Source: Ramlibacter sp. WS9 (GTDB lineage Bacteria; Pseudomonadota; Gammaproteobacteria; Burkholderiales; Burkholderiaceae_C). Taken from it: DNA of 64,000 nt. The DNA lies in contig NZ_RKMB01000002.1 of assembly GCF_003797765.1 (NCBI RefSeq), positions 248,001 to 312,000 of the forward strand. Reading direction: 5' to 3'. Position 1 is the first letter of the stretch, and each line of letters opens with the position of its first letter. The position numbers and the translations under genes were made by a program. The notes beneath the pieces were generated by a model, which made no database searches, had not been told where the DNA came from, and saw nothing but the letters and a program-made list of their open reading frames with translations. Below are positions 24,526 through 33,179 of this stretch, in pieces.

Positions 24526-26079
24526 ATGCACCACCTGAGCGGCCTCGACGCCACCTTCCTGTACATCGAATCGCCCGAGATGCCCATGCATGTGGGCAGC
24601 GTGCACCTGTTCGACCTGCCCGAGGGCTACCAGGGCGACTTCTACGACAACGTGCGCGCGCACCTGGCCAAGCGCATGCACCTGGCCCCGCTGTTCCAGC
24701 GCAAGCTGGCCCTGATGCCCTTCGAGCTGGCCAACCCGGTGTGGGTGGATGACGAAGACGTGGACCTGGACTACCACCTGCGCCGCGTTTCGCTCGCCAA
24801 GCCGGGCACCATGCTGCAGCTGGAACAGATGATCGGCCGGCTGCATTCCAGCCTGATCGACCGCAGCCGCCCGCTGTGGGAGTTCTACGTGATCGAAGGC
24901 TTCCACACCGGCCAGTTGGCCTTCTATACCAAGATCCACCATGCGGCCATGGACGGCGCCGCCGGTGTAGCGCTCGGTCAGGCGGTGTTCGACCTGACGC
25001 CGGTGCCCCGCGCTGTGAAGCCGCCGCGCCAGCGCGTGCGCACCAACCGCTACCAGCTGGGCATGGCCGAACTGGCCGGCGCGGCGCTGTCGAACACCGT
25101 CGCCCAGTACGTGAAGCTCGCGCGCATGCTGCCCGACATGGGCCGCGCCGCCAAGAGCCTGCTCAAGCGCGAGGATGACGGCGCGGGCAAACGCCGCTTC
25201 GTCGCGCGCAAGCAGTTCAAGTTCGGCCCGCGCACGCCGATCAACGGTGCCATCACCAATGCGCGCTCGTTCGCGGGTGCTCGCGTGTCGCTGGCCGAAG
25301 TGAAGGAGATCACGCGTGCCACCGACACCACCGTGAACGACGTGGTGCTGGCCATGAGCTCCGCCGCCCTGCGCCGCTACCTGGCGGACGAGGACTGCCG
25401 CCCGGCCAAGTCGCTGATCGCCGGCGTGCCGGTGAGCCTGCGCGAAGCGGGCAACACCGACTTGAACAACCAGGTGTCGATGATGCTGATCGGCCTGGCG
25501 ACCGACATCAAGGATCCACTGGAGCGCCTGGCCGCCATCAAGGCCAATTCGGTCGCCGCGAAAGACCTCAACGGCCAGATCAAGACCGCGATCCCGATGG
25601 ACTTTCCGTCCTTCGGTGCACCGTGGCTCATGAGCGGCCTGGCGTCGCTGTACGGCCGCTCGAAGCTGGCCAACGTGATCCCGCCGCTGGCCAACGTGGC
25701 CATCTCCAACGTGCCCGGCTCGCCCGTGCCGCTGTACCTGGCGGGCGCAAAGGTGGCGACATACCTGCCCGTGTCCATCCCCGGCCATGGCGTGGGGTTG
25801 AACATCACGGTGCAAAGCTACGACGGCGTGCTGGGATTCGGCATCACGGCCTGCCGCCGCGCGGTGCCGGATCCGCAAGCGCTGGCCGTGTACCTGGAAG
25901 GGGCGCTTGCGGAACTGCTCGCTGCGGTGCGCGCGAGCGCTGCGAAGCCGGAGAAGGCATTGGAAGCGCCGAAGAAGGCGAAGCCGGCGGTTGCAAAGCG
26001 CAAGCCGGCTGGCGTGCGCGCGCCGCTGGCGAAGGGCGCCAAGGCCAAGCGGACGAAGTTGCGCGTCGTGGCGAGCTAA
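24526..26079 (+). CDS. wax ester synthase / diacylglycerol acyltransferase (WS/DGAT) with basic tail
   Basis: Acyl-CoA dependent acyltransferase of 517 residues making wax esters and/or triacylglycerols. The N-terminus MHHLSGLDATFLYIESPEMP and the catalytic HHAAMDG (138-144) are diagnostic; the C-terminal half carries the usual NVAISNVPGSP-type motif. ACAAGAAATG context with AAGGAGA upstream supports the start. From about residue 465 the protein ends in an Ala/Lys/Pro-rich tail (KPAVAKRKPAG, LAKGAKAKRTK) resembling histone-H1-like tails of phasins such as PhaF/PhaM. Most WS/DGATs lack this. It is probably regulated by the divergent XRE gene. Confidence 0.92.
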   Translation: MHHLSGLDATFLYIESPEMPMHVGSVHLFDLPEGYQGDFYDNVRAHLAKRMHLAPLFQRKLALMPFELANPVWVDDEDVDLDYHLRRVSLAKPGTMLQLEQMIGRLHSSLIDRSRPLWEFYVIEGFHTGQLAFYTKIHHAAMDGAAGVALGQAVFDLTPVPRAVKPPRQRVRTNRYQLGMAELAGAALSNTVAQYVKLARMLPDMGRAAKSLLKREDDGAGKRRFVARKQFKFGPRTPINGAITNARSFAGARVSLAEVKEITRATDTTVNDVVLAMSSAALRRYLADEDCRPAKSLIAGVPVSLREAGNTDLNNQVSMMLIGLATDIKDPLERLAAIKANSVAAKDLNGQIKTAIPMDFPSFGAPWLMSGLASLYGRSKLANVIPPLANVAISNVPGSPVPLYLAGAKVATYLPVSIPGHGVGLNITVQSYDGVLGFGITACRRAVPDPQALAVYLEGALAELLAAVRASAAKPEKALEAPKKAKPAVAKRKPAGVRAPLAKGAKAKRTKLRVVAS

Positions 26080-26142
26080 GAGCAACCCGGCGATGATCAG
26101 CAGGCCGATCATGTGTATAGCGTTATAGACAAATAAGCTTGA

Positions 26143-26166
26143 TTTGTATAAAATGCCATACAAATG
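26143..26166 (+). promoter_or_regulatory. operator/-10 region overlapping the start codon of the HTH gene
   Basis: Inverted arms TTTGTAT (26143-26149) and ATACAAA (26158-26164) flank an 8-bp spacer. A -10-like TATAAA lies at 26147-26152 and the ATG is at 26164, so the transcript would be nearly leaderless; no Shine-Dalgarno sequence is present. The palindrome overlaps the -10 and the start codon, the layout of an autorepressed cassette. Confidence 0.6.
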
Positions 26167-26844
26167 CCCGCCTCGCCGCAGCTCGCTTCTGCTCTTGACC
26201 GCCAACTTCTCATCCAACTGGGTGAGCGTCTGCGGCGCGCGCGCCAGAAGCAAGGCTTAACGGCTGTAGCGCTGGCCCATCGCGTGGGGATTTCGCGCAT
26301 GACACTCAACGCGGTAGAAGCGGGCCAGCCAGCGCCAACCATGGGGACTTACCTTCGCGTCATGTCCGCGCTGGGCATGGCCGGCGACTTGGCTCTTCTT
26401 GCAAGCGGCGAGCTTCAGGCGGATCGAGTTGGCGAGCAAGCGACCAAGGTGGTCGTGACCGCAAAAGATGCGCAACACGACGTCCAGGACCTTCAAAGCC
26501 TGATGCTCCACGAGGCGGCAGTCAGGCTGATGCGGCAACGCCCAGAGTTGATCACGAGCGCGATGGAAACCCTCGACAAGTGGCGTTCAACGGCAAACGC
26601 CCACAGCCGCCCGCTTTGGGACGAGTGGTCTGTGATCCTGCATCGCAGGGACTGGCGCCGCGCCTTGGCGCAAACGCGCCGGTCAAGGGAGCTGCGCCAG
26701 GCATCGCCCCTGCCGGTCCTGCTGCCGCCGGAGGATCGCGATCGGATACTGGAAGAAGTGCGTCAGCTGAAGCGGGGCGTCACGGTGGGTCAGGTGGCCT
26801 CTGTTGCACGCGCTCGCAACGTGCGCGCGAAGGATGCCCCATGA
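26164..26844 (+). CDS. XRE-type HTH protein, antitoxin-like partner of a nucleotidyltransferase-like gene
   Basis: 226 residues. The N-terminal third holds a Cro/C1 HTH (RLRRARQKQGLTAVALAHRV, GISRMTLNAVEAGQPAPTMG). The C-terminal two thirds (from about 110) is helical and charge-rich, with HEAAVRLMRQRPELITSAME and WSVILHRRDWRRALAQ. That second region resembles small proteins paired with AbiEii/DUF6036-type nucleotidyltransferase-like genes, but I cannot name it with certainty. The stop overlaps the next gene by ATGA. The promoter palindrome at 26143-26164 suggests autoregulation. AT content upstream is much higher than in the neighbours, a sign of recent transfer. Confidence 0.75.
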   Translation: MPASPQLASALDRQLLIQLGERLRRARQKQGLTAVALAHRVGISRMTLNAVEAGQPAPTMGTYLRVMSALGMAGDLALLASGELQADRVGEQATKVVVTAKDAQHDVQDLQSLMLHEAAVRLMRQRPELITSAMETLDKWRSTANAHSRPLWDEWSVILHRRDWRRALAQTRRSRELRQASPLPVLLPPEDRDRILEEVRQLKRGVTVGQVASVARARNVRAKDAP

Positions 26845-27413
26845 ATCGCGAGAACCTGGAGCACCTCATACGCGCGGCGGCGGAGGTCACGAACGAGTAT
26901 GAGTTCATGATCATCGGCAGCCAGTCGATTCTGGGCCCGATCCCCAATCCACCCGCCGAGCTCAAGATGTCTATGGAGGCGGACATCTATCCGATGAACG
27001 CCGAGGAGAAGTCCGACAAGATCGACGGCGCCCTGGGCGAGGGTTCTCAATTTCACGACACCTATGGCTACTACGCTCAAGGCGTTGGCTCCAATACCGC
27101 GTGCCTGCCAGAAGGCTGGAAGGATAGGCTGCAGCGAATCCAGAACGGCGCAACAAATGGGCGCGTCGGCTATTGCCTGGACGCGATCGATTTGTTCATG
27201 GCGAAGACGGCGGCCAATAGGGAGAAGGACCGGGAGTTCAACATCGCGTTGCTGCGCTATGGCTACGTGTCGGCTGGAGCGGCAATCGACATGGTTGCAC
27301 GGATGCCCATCGATGATGCGCAAAAGAAGGCGATGCGCGCGCGCATCAGGCGATGGGTGAAGATTCTTGAGGATAGGGGCTACCGCTTGCCGCCGCCGGC
27401 TCCCGCGCCGTGA
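26841..27413 (+). CDS. nucleotidyltransferase-like protein (DUF6036/AbiEii-type), toxin candidate
   Basis: 190 residues. The segment YEFMIIGSQSILGPIPNPP followed by LKMSMEADIYPM matches the start of the DUF6036/nucleotidyltransferase fold (IIGSQ...EADIYP, acidic pair expected to bind metal). A later LDAIDLFMAKTAANREKDRE corresponds to the conserved D-L...K...R.KD block of AbiEii-like transferases. ATGA overlap with the HTH gene indicates coupled translation, as in toxin-antitoxin or abortive-infection pairs. I infer, but cannot show, a toxin that nucleotidylates tRNA or protein when the partner is lost. It is flanked by ordinary chromosomal genes, so the pair looks like a small insertion. Confidence 0.7.
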   Translation: MNRENLEHLIRAAAEVTNEYEFMIIGSQSILGPIPNPPAELKMSMEADIYPMNAEEKSDKIDGALGEGSQFHDTYGYYAQGVGSNTACLPEGWKDRLQRIQNGATNGRVGYCLDAIDLFMAKTAANREKDREFNIALLRYGYVSAGAAIDMVARMPIDDAQKKAMRARIRRWVKILEDRGYRLPPPAPAP

Positions 27414-27476
27414 GCCACAAGCGCAGATCGCCGCTCTGGGCGCACGAGACGCCGCTGTGCGTGCCCAGGGCGTTCC

Positions 27477-30233
27477 TCAGGAACTCCCTCTTAGCGCCAA
27501 CGCGGCTTCGATGGCGTCATCGCGCGTGAGGGTGTGCCCAAGCCGGAACGCGTGTTCGAACGCTTCCTCGGGATGCTTTGAGAGGACGTCCGCGTGCCGC
27601 CGCTCGCGCTCCGCGCGCTCGACCGGCAACAGCGGAAGGTTCAGTTGCTCGCGCAATGTGGCCGCGCTGCCCAGCAGTTGGGCTGCGACGGGCTCATCCG
27701 GATGCTGCGCTGCAATCGACTCCAGCAGCTCGGGCAATGACGCGTCGCGATCCGATCGCTTCTGCTCGAGCAGCCCCTCGAACAGCGCGTGGCGCGCGGC
27801 GTGGCCCTGGCCGAGCGTGGCGTGCGCGCATCCCACCAGGCACAGCGCGCGCGCCCGGCGCGCGGGGAAGTCGAGCTCACGATAGGCGTCGGCGGCGGAT
27901 TGGGCATGGGCCAGCGCCGCTGCCGCGTCGCCCATGGCGTTGAGAACGGTGGCGTGGAACATCGCCGTGCTCGCACTGCACTTCGGATCGTGCAGCGTGC
28001 GAAAAATGCGCAGACTCTCCGACGAGAGTGCGCGCGCCTCGTCCATGCGATCTTCGTTCAGTGCCAAACGCCCGAGCAGGCACAGCGTCGACCCCGTGTC
28101 GTGCACATTGCCGACTCGACGATGCAGCACCAAGGCATCGTTCAGCAGGCGCCGTGCGGCCGCGAAGTCGAGCTGTTCGAGCGCACACTCGCCGGCGTAG
28201 TGGAGTGCGGTGGCGGTGTCGATCACACATCCTGCGTCGGTGCCAACGCGCACGGCGTCCTGAAGGAAGCTTCGCGCCTCGGAATATCGGCCGCGCAACT
28301 TGGCGGCCCGACCGAGCTCGATGAGCGCAAGCAGTTCACGCGCGGGATCGCCGGCGGTTCTCGCGAGCGCCAGCGTGCGCACGATCAACGGCTCGGAGGC
28401 ATCGCCGCCTTGCTGGGTGAAGTTGGCCGCAAGCCAGAAGGTTGCTTCGGCTTCGCGGCGCACGTCGCCGAGTTCCTGTGCCAGCCTGACGGCCTCCTCC
28501 AGGAGGTTGCCGCTGCGCTGGGCGTGGGCCAGCCGGAAGGCGGCAAGGCCCGCCCCCAGCAACACATCGAGGCACACCGTGTCGCGTGAAGCGTGCATGG
28601 CCAGGGCCCGATCGAGGCGCGCCAAACCTTCCGTATAGTGGCCGCGGGTATCCCAGAAGGTCCGCAGGGCGCCGGCCAGCTGCGCGTAGCGCCGCGCGTC
28701 GCCGGCAGACCGATCGAGCGCGGCGCGCAAGTTGTCGTGTTCCGCATCGAGCCGGTCCAGCCATTCGAGCGCCTGGGGCCCAATCAATGCGTTCGCGCCA
28801 GCCTCGGCAAGACCCATGAAGTAGCTGAAGTGGCGCGCCTGCGCCGCATCGGTGAGCCCCGATTCGGTCAGCTTCTCACCGGCGTACTGCTTGATGGTTT
28901 CCAGCAGCCGGTAGCGCGTTTCAGTGCCTTCCTGCGTTTGCGCGATCAGCAGGGACTTGGCGACCAGCTGATCGATGAAATCGAACACCGGAGCTGGGGC
29001 CGGTGCCTCGTGCGCGGCGACGTTTTCCGCTGCCTCGAGCGAGAAGTCGCCCGCGAACACCGACAGCGCGTTGAGCACCTCGCGCTCCTCGGGGGCGAGC
29101 AGGTCGTAGCTCCAGTCCACCAGCGCGCGCAGCGTGCGTTGCCGCGGCAACGCGGTGCGCAGGCCGCCCGTGAGCAAGCGGAAGCGGTCATCGAGGCGTC
29201 GCGCAATTTCCTCCACCGACAGGGCCGTCAGCCGCGCCGCGGCGAGCTCGATCGCCAGCGGGATCCCATCGAGCTGCCGGCACACCTGCGCAACGGCGGC
29301 GGCGTTGCCGGGCGTGAGCGCAAAGGCAGGCCGGACGGCGATGGCCCGGTCGACGAAGAGCTGAGCGGCTTCACTGGCGATGACGGACGCCGGCATCGGG
29401 GACTCGGCGGGTTCTGGCAGGGTCAGCGACGGCACCCGATAGAGGGTCTCGCCTTCGACGCCGAGCGCCTGGCGACTGGTGGCCAGCAGCACCAGCCCAG
29501 GCAGTGCCCGCAACAGCGCCTGCGCGGTCTTCGCGGCTTCATCCAGGAGGTGTTCGCAGTTGTCGAGCAGCAGCAGCACCCGCTGGTCGCGCAGCGTGCT
29601 CTCGATCAGCGCCATCGGCGGCGTGTCACCCTCGGCACGCGCGCCCAATGCCGCCACGATGGCCCTGGGCACGAGCGTGGCGTCGATCAGCTGCGCGAGT
29701 TCGACCAGCCATACACCATCGGGAAAATCGGCGACGAGCCGGCCCGCGGCCTCCAGGGACAAGCGCGTCTTGCCTGTGCCGCCCGCACCCACCAGCGTCA
29801 CCATCCGGGATCGGCGCAGCTGCTCGCTGACTTGTTCCAGCGCTTGCTGGCGGCCGATGAACAGGGTCAGCGACGAAGGCAGGTTCGTGCGCCGCGCCTC
29901 CCGGGCATTCACCGCGGCTGGTTGAGATTCTTCCGCGACCTCGCCGACGAAGCGATAGCCCCGCTTCGGCAGGGTCTCGATCAGTCCTTCGCCGAGCGCT
30001 TTGCGCAGCTGGGAAATGTGGGAGGTGAGGCTGCCCTCTTCGACGACGACGCCCGCCCATACCGACTGCAGCAGTTCATCCTTCGTGACCGGCCGCCCGC
30101 GCGCCTCCACCAGCGCAACGAGGACGTCGACCGCTTTGGGCGTCAGCGCGACACGTTCACCGTCGCGATACAGCACCCGCCCGCCGGCATCGAGGCGAAA
30201 GGGGCCGAACTGCAGGCGCTGGCTGGCTGGCAT
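27477..30233 (-). CDS. winged-helix regulator with ATPase and TPR-like domains
   Basis: Large regulator of 918 residues from ATG 30233 (a TTG five codons upstream is possible). Order: OmpR-type winged helix (about 8-98; RDGERVALTPKAVDVLVALV, GSLTSHISQLRKALGEGLIE, LPKRGYRFVGEV), STAND/NB-ARC-like ATPase with P-loop LVGAGGTGKTRLSLEA (about 147-162) and Walker B VLLLLDNCEHLLDEA, then about 450 residues of helical TPR-like repeats. This is the architecture of signal-integrating ATPase regulators (AfsR/AcoK-like). It diverges from the peroxiredoxin gene. Direct repeats at 30250-30268 fit its DNA-binding type. The inducer is unknown. Confidence 0.9.
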   Translation of the reverse strand: MPASQRLQFGPFRLDAGGRVLYRDGERVALTPKAVDVLVALVEARGRPVTKDELLQSVWAGVVVEEGSLTSHISQLRKALGEGLIETLPKRGYRFVGEVAEESQPAAVNAREARRTNLPSSLTLFIGRQQALEQVSEQLRRSRMVTLVGAGGTGKTRLSLEAAGRLVADFPDGVWLVELAQLIDATLVPRAIVAALGARAEGDTPPMALIESTLRDQRVLLLLDNCEHLLDEAAKTAQALLRALPGLVLLATSRQALGVEGETLYRVPSLTLPEPAESPMPASVIASEAAQLFVDRAIAVRPAFALTPGNAAAVAQVCRQLDGIPLAIELAAARLTALSVEEIARRLDDRFRLLTGGLRTALPRQRTLRALVDWSYDLLAPEEREVLNALSVFAGDFSLEAAENVAAHEAPAPAPVFDFIDQLVAKSLLIAQTQEGTETRYRLLETIKQYAGEKLTESGLTDAAQARHFSYFMGLAEAGANALIGPQALEWLDRLDAEHDNLRAALDRSAGDARRYAQLAGALRTFWDTRGHYTEGLARLDRALAMHASRDTVCLDVLLGAGLAAFRLAHAQRSGNLLEEAVRLAQELGDVRREAEATFWLAANFTQQGGDASEPLIVRTLALARTAGDPARELLALIELGRAAKLRGRYSEARSFLQDAVRVGTDAGCVIDTATALHYAGECALEQLDFAAARRLLNDALVLHRRVGNVHDTGSTLCLLGRLALNEDRMDEARALSSESLRIFRTLHDPKCSASTAMFHATVLNAMGDAAAALAHAQSAADAYRELDFPARRARALCLVGCAHATLGQGHAARHALFEGLLEQKRSDRDASLPELLESIAAQHPDEPVAAQLLGSAATLREQLNLPLLPVERAERERRHADVLSKHPEEAFEHAFRLGHTLTRDDAIEAALALRGSS

Positions 30234-30249
30234 GGGAGGGAAGAGCAAT

Positions 30250-30268
30250 CCATCAGAAAACCATCAGA
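30250..30268. promoter_or_regulatory. direct repeat CCATCAGA with 11-bp period
   Basis: CCATCAGA occurs at 30250-30257 and 30261-30268. An 11-bp period is what OmpR-type winged helices bind as tandem dimers. It is next to the start of the winged-helix ATPase gene and about 70 bp upstream of the peroxiredoxin gene. Confidence 0.5.
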
Positions 30269-30336
30269 TATTACGCAGGATTTCCAGAAGGCCGGCTCCT
30301 ACGATCCGTTCACCTCAACCCACCCATGGAGCCACC

Positions 30337-30993
30337 ATGTCTTTGCGCATCAACGATACCGCCCCCGACTTCCAGGCCGCCACCACCCACGGCCCGATCC
30401 GCTTCCACGACTGGATGGGCGACGGCTGGGCCTGCCTGTTCTCGCACCCGAAGGATTTCACCCCGGTCTGCACCACCGAGCTGGGCTACATGGCCCGGAT
30501 CGAGCCGGAGTTCACCCAACGCAACTGCAAGCTGATCGGCCTTTCGATCGACCCGGTGGACACCCATGCCAAGTGGGCCGCGGACATCGAGGAGACGCAA
30601 GGCTACCTGCCCAAGTACCCGATGATCGGCGACACCGACCTGGCCGTGGCCAAGCTGTACAACATGCTGCCGGCGGAGGAAGGCGGCACCTCCGAAGGCC
30701 GCACGGCCGCCACCAACGCCACGGTGCGATCGGTCTTCATCATCGGCCCGGACAAGAAGGTCAAGCTGATGCTGACCTACCCGATGACCACCGGCCGCAA
30801 CTTCGACGAGATCCTGCGCGTGCTCGACTCGATGCAGCTCACCGCCAAGTACAAGGTGGCGACGCCGGTGAACTGGAAGCAGGGCCAGGACGTGATCATC
30901 ACGGCCGCGGTGTCGAACGACGAGGCGGACAAGTTGTTCCCCGGCTTCAAGACCATCAAGCCCTACCTGCGCACCACGCAGCAACCGGGCTGA
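30337..30993 (+). CDS. 1-Cys peroxiredoxin (Prx6/AhpC-TSA type)
   Basis: Peroxidase of 218 residues reducing H2O2, organic or lipid hydroperoxides. The active site is SHPKDFTPVCTTELGYMARI with peroxidatic Cys and the PxxxT/SxxC pattern; the C-terminal domain (FDEILRVLDSMQLTAKYKVA, TPVNWKQGQDVIITAAV) is typical of the Prx6 subfamily. The ATG at 30337 gives the family start MSLRINDTAPDFQ. It is followed 8 bp later by the flavoprotein gene, so they form an operon. Likely controlled by the divergent winged-helix ATPase regulator. Confidence 0.94.
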   Translation: MSLRINDTAPDFQAATTHGPIRFHDWMGDGWACLFSHPKDFTPVCTTELGYMARIEPEFTQRNCKLIGLSIDPVDTHAKWAADIEETQGYLPKYPMIGDTDLAVAKLYNMLPAEEGGTSEGRTAATNATVRSVFIIGPDKKVKLMLTYPMTTGRNFDEILRVLDSMQLTAKYKVATPVNWKQGQDVIITAAVSNDEADKLFPGFKTIKPYLRTTQQPG

Positions 30994-31001
30994 GCCGCAT
31001 C

Positions 31002-32138
31002 ATGGCCACCCCCCGCATCACCATCCTGGGCGCCGGCTTTGCCGGCCTGGAGCTGAGCACCTTGCTGTCGGAGGCGCTGGGTGACCAGGTGCAAGTCACC
31101 CTGATCGACCAGAGCGATGCGTTCGTCTTCGGCTTCTCGAAGCTGGATGTGATGTTCGGCCGCTCGACGCTGGATGCCGTGCGCATGCCCTACAGCCGCT
31201 TCGCCAAGCCGGGCGTGCGCCTGCTGCGTGAGTCGATACACGCCATCGACCCCGAGACCCGGTGCGTCACGACCGATGCCGGCACGCACGACTGCGACTA
31301 TCTCGTCGTGGCGCTCGGTGCCGACTACGACATCGCGGCGACGCCGGGCCTGGAAAGCGCCAACGAGTTCTACACGGTGGCCGGCGCGAACCGCCTGCGG
31401 GGCATCCTGCCCGGGTTTTCGAAGGGGCACGCCGTCATCGGCGTCTGCGGCGCGCCCTACAAGTGCCCACCGGCGCCGAGCGAGTGTGCGCTGATGCTGC
31501 ACGACCTGCTCGCGAGCCGCGGCGTGCGCGAGCAGTGCGAGATCACGCTGGTGCTGCCGCTGTCCAGCCCGGTGCCGCCGTCGCCGGAGACCAGCCGCGC
31601 CCTGATGGGCGCGTTTGCAGAACGCGGGATCCGCTTCATGGCCAACCGGCGCGTGAGCTCGGTGGACGCGCAGCGCGGCGTGGCGACGCTGGACGACGGC
31701 ACTGAACTGGCCTGGGACCTGTTCCTGGGCGTTCCCAAGCACCGCGCCCCGGCCGTGGTGCAGGCCGCCGGCATGGCGGCCGAGGACGGCTGGGTGCCGG
31801 TGAACCCGCGCACGCTCGAGACCCGCTTCCCCAAGGTCTACGCCGCCGGCGACATCGCCAACACCGGCACACCGAAAGCCGGCGTTTTCGCCGAGGGTGC
31901 GGCCAAGGCGGTGGCCAGCGCGCTCATCGCGCGCATCCGCGGCGAGGGCGAGCCTTCGCTCTATGCGGGTGCGGGCACCTGCTACATCGAGTTCGGCGCC
32001 GGCCGGATCGGACGCGTGGACGTCGACTTCTTCTCAGGCCCCAAACCGACGGGCACCTACCACGCACCCGACGTGGCCTCACGGGTGCACAAGGAGCACT
32101 TTGGGGCGAGTCGCCGGGCACGCTGGTTTGGCCTGTGA
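31002..32138 (+). CDS. FAD-dependent NAD(P)/quinone oxidoreductase, SQR/FCSD-like
   Basis: Flavoprotein of 378 residues. The N-terminal dinucleotide fold is ITILGAGFAGLELSTLLSEA, the ATG-like motif is YLVVALGADYDI, and the C-terminal FAD-binding segment is FPKVYAAGDIANTGTPKAGV. A Cys in GVCGAPYKCPPAPSECALML matches the sulfide:quinone reductase/flavocytochrome c sulfide dehydrogenase group, where Cys residues take part in catalysis. The acceptor and donor are unknown; sulfide oxidation is possible but not proven. It is in an operon with the peroxiredoxin 8 bp upstream, suggesting a role in peroxide or sulfur stress. A terminator-like hairpin follows at 32171. Confidence 0.82.
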   Translation: MATPRITILGAGFAGLELSTLLSEALGDQVQVTLIDQSDAFVFGFSKLDVMFGRSTLDAVRMPYSRFAKPGVRLLRESIHAIDPETRCVTTDAGTHDCDYLVVALGADYDIAATPGLESANEFYTVAGANRLRGILPGFSKGHAVIGVCGAPYKCPPAPSECALMLHDLLASRGVREQCEITLVLPLSSPVPPSPETSRALMGAFAERGIRFMANRRVSSVDAQRGVATLDDGTELAWDLFLGVPKHRAPAVVQAAGMAAEDGWVPVNPRTLETRFPKVYAAGDIANTGTPKAGVFAEGAAKAVASALIARIRGEGEPSLYAGAGTCYIEFGAGRIGRVDVDFFSGPKPTGTYHAPDVASRVHKEHFGASRRARWFGL

Positions 32139-32166
32139 AGACGGGGACTCAATCGGGCCGCCCATG

Positions 32167-32197
32167 AAAAACCCCTGCGGCTTGCCTGCCGCAGGGG
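32167..32197. terminator. terminator-like hairpin
   Basis: Stem CCCCTGCGG/CCGCAGGGG (32172-32180 with 32189-32197) is preceded by AAAAA and followed by CTGTAAA. It follows the flavoprotein gene. The T-run occurs only on the minus strand, so plus-strand termination is weaker. The rest of 32139-32411 shows nothing else. Confidence 0.5.
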
Positions 32198-32411
32198 CTG
32201 TAAAGACCGGGTTGAAGAAACTTGCAAAGAACTCCCGGTAACACAGAGATTACGCGGGCAGGCGCGCTATTTCTGTGCTGGAAATCACCTTTTTGCCGAT
32301 TGAGGCCGCTGTTACCTTTGGCCCGTTGTCAGCGCAACAGGCCCGGCGGCCGTGGGGACATGTGCAACGCGGCCTGGGAGCGCGCCATGCAGCGTCTATA
32401 TTTGCGGCCCT

Positions 32412-33134
32412 ATGACCCAGACCCTGGCAACCGCTCTCTCCGACTTCCCCATCACGCGCAAATGGCCGGCGCAGCACCCCGACAGGCTGCAGCTGTATTC
32501 GCTGCCTACGCCCAATGGCGTGAAGGTTTCGATCATGCTGGAAGAAGCCGGCCTGCCCTATGAAGTGCACCTGGTCTCGTTCGGTACCAACGACCAGATG
32601 TCACCGGAATTCCGCTCGCTCAGTCCGAACAACAAGATCCCGGCCATCATCGATCCCGACGGCCCCGGCGGAAAGCCGCTGCCGCTGTTCGAGTCGGGCG
32701 CGATCCTTCTGTACCTCGCCGAGAAAACGGGCAAGTTCATGACGGGCAGTGCCGCCGGCCGTTACGAAACCATCCAGTGGCTGATGTTCCAGATGGGCGG
32801 CATCGGCCCGATGTTCGGCCAGGTGGGCTTCTTCCACAAGTTCGCCGGCAAGGAGTACGAAGACAAGCGCCCGCGTGACCGCTACATCGACGAAGCGAAG
32901 CGCCTGCTCAACGTGCTGGAGCAGCACATGGCCGGCCGGGCCTGGCTCGTCGGCGACGAGTACACGATCGCCGACATCGCAACGTGGCCCTGGGTGCGGA
33001 ACCTGGTCGGCTTCTACGGCGCCGGGGACTTGGTGGAGTTCGCGAAATTTCCCAACGTCAAGCGCGTGCTGGATGCTTTCCTGGCCCGGCCCGCGGTCGA
33101 GCGCGGGTTGAACATTCCGAAGCGGCCAGGCTGA
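32412..33134 (+). CDS. glutathione S-transferase family protein (YghU/YfcG-like)
   Basis: 240-residue GST. The N-terminal thioredoxin-like domain contains LQLYSLPTPNGVKVSIMLEE, the glutathione-binding NNKIPAIIDPDGPGGKPLPL and FESGAILLYLAEKTGKF; the helical C-terminal domain contains LMFQMGGIGPMFGQVGFFHK, which is characteristic of the Nu-class YghU/YfcG disulfide-bond reductases. The start MTQTLATALSDFP at 32412 was preferred over a Met 20 codons upstream with no family similarity. It is a monocistronic gene before a 467-bp non-coding stretch. Activity on disulfides or peroxides is known for the class. Confidence 0.92.
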   Translation: MTQTLATALSDFPITRKWPAQHPDRLQLYSLPTPNGVKVSIMLEEAGLPYEVHLVSFGTNDQMSPEFRSLSPNNKIPAIIDPDGPGGKPLPLFESGAILLYLAEKTGKFMTGSAAGRYETIQWLMFQMGGIGPMFGQVGFFHKFAGKEYEDKRPRDRYIDEAKRLLNVLEQHMAGRAWLVGDEYTIADIATWPWVRNLVGFYGAGDLVEFAKFPNVKRVLDAFLARPAVERGLNIPKRPG

Positions 33135-33142
33135 CAACTCCT

Positions 33143-33172
33143 GTCATGCCTGACTTGATCTGGCATCCATGC
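33143..33172. repeat. REP-like palindromic repeat (diverged copy)
   Basis: GTCATGCCTGACTTGATCTG and the following GGCATCCATGC form an imperfect palindrome related to the GTCATTGCGGAC...GTCCGCAATCCATGAC repeats elsewhere in the window. It follows the GST stop. Confidence 0.55.
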
Positions 33173-33179
33173 CCGATTT

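Noticed and set aside
26580..26840. Second start for the nucleotidyltransferase-like protein within the HTH gene
   Set aside because: The upstream extension in that frame is Arg/Gly/Ala-rich without similarity, and the ATGA overlap at 26841 gives a normal family start.
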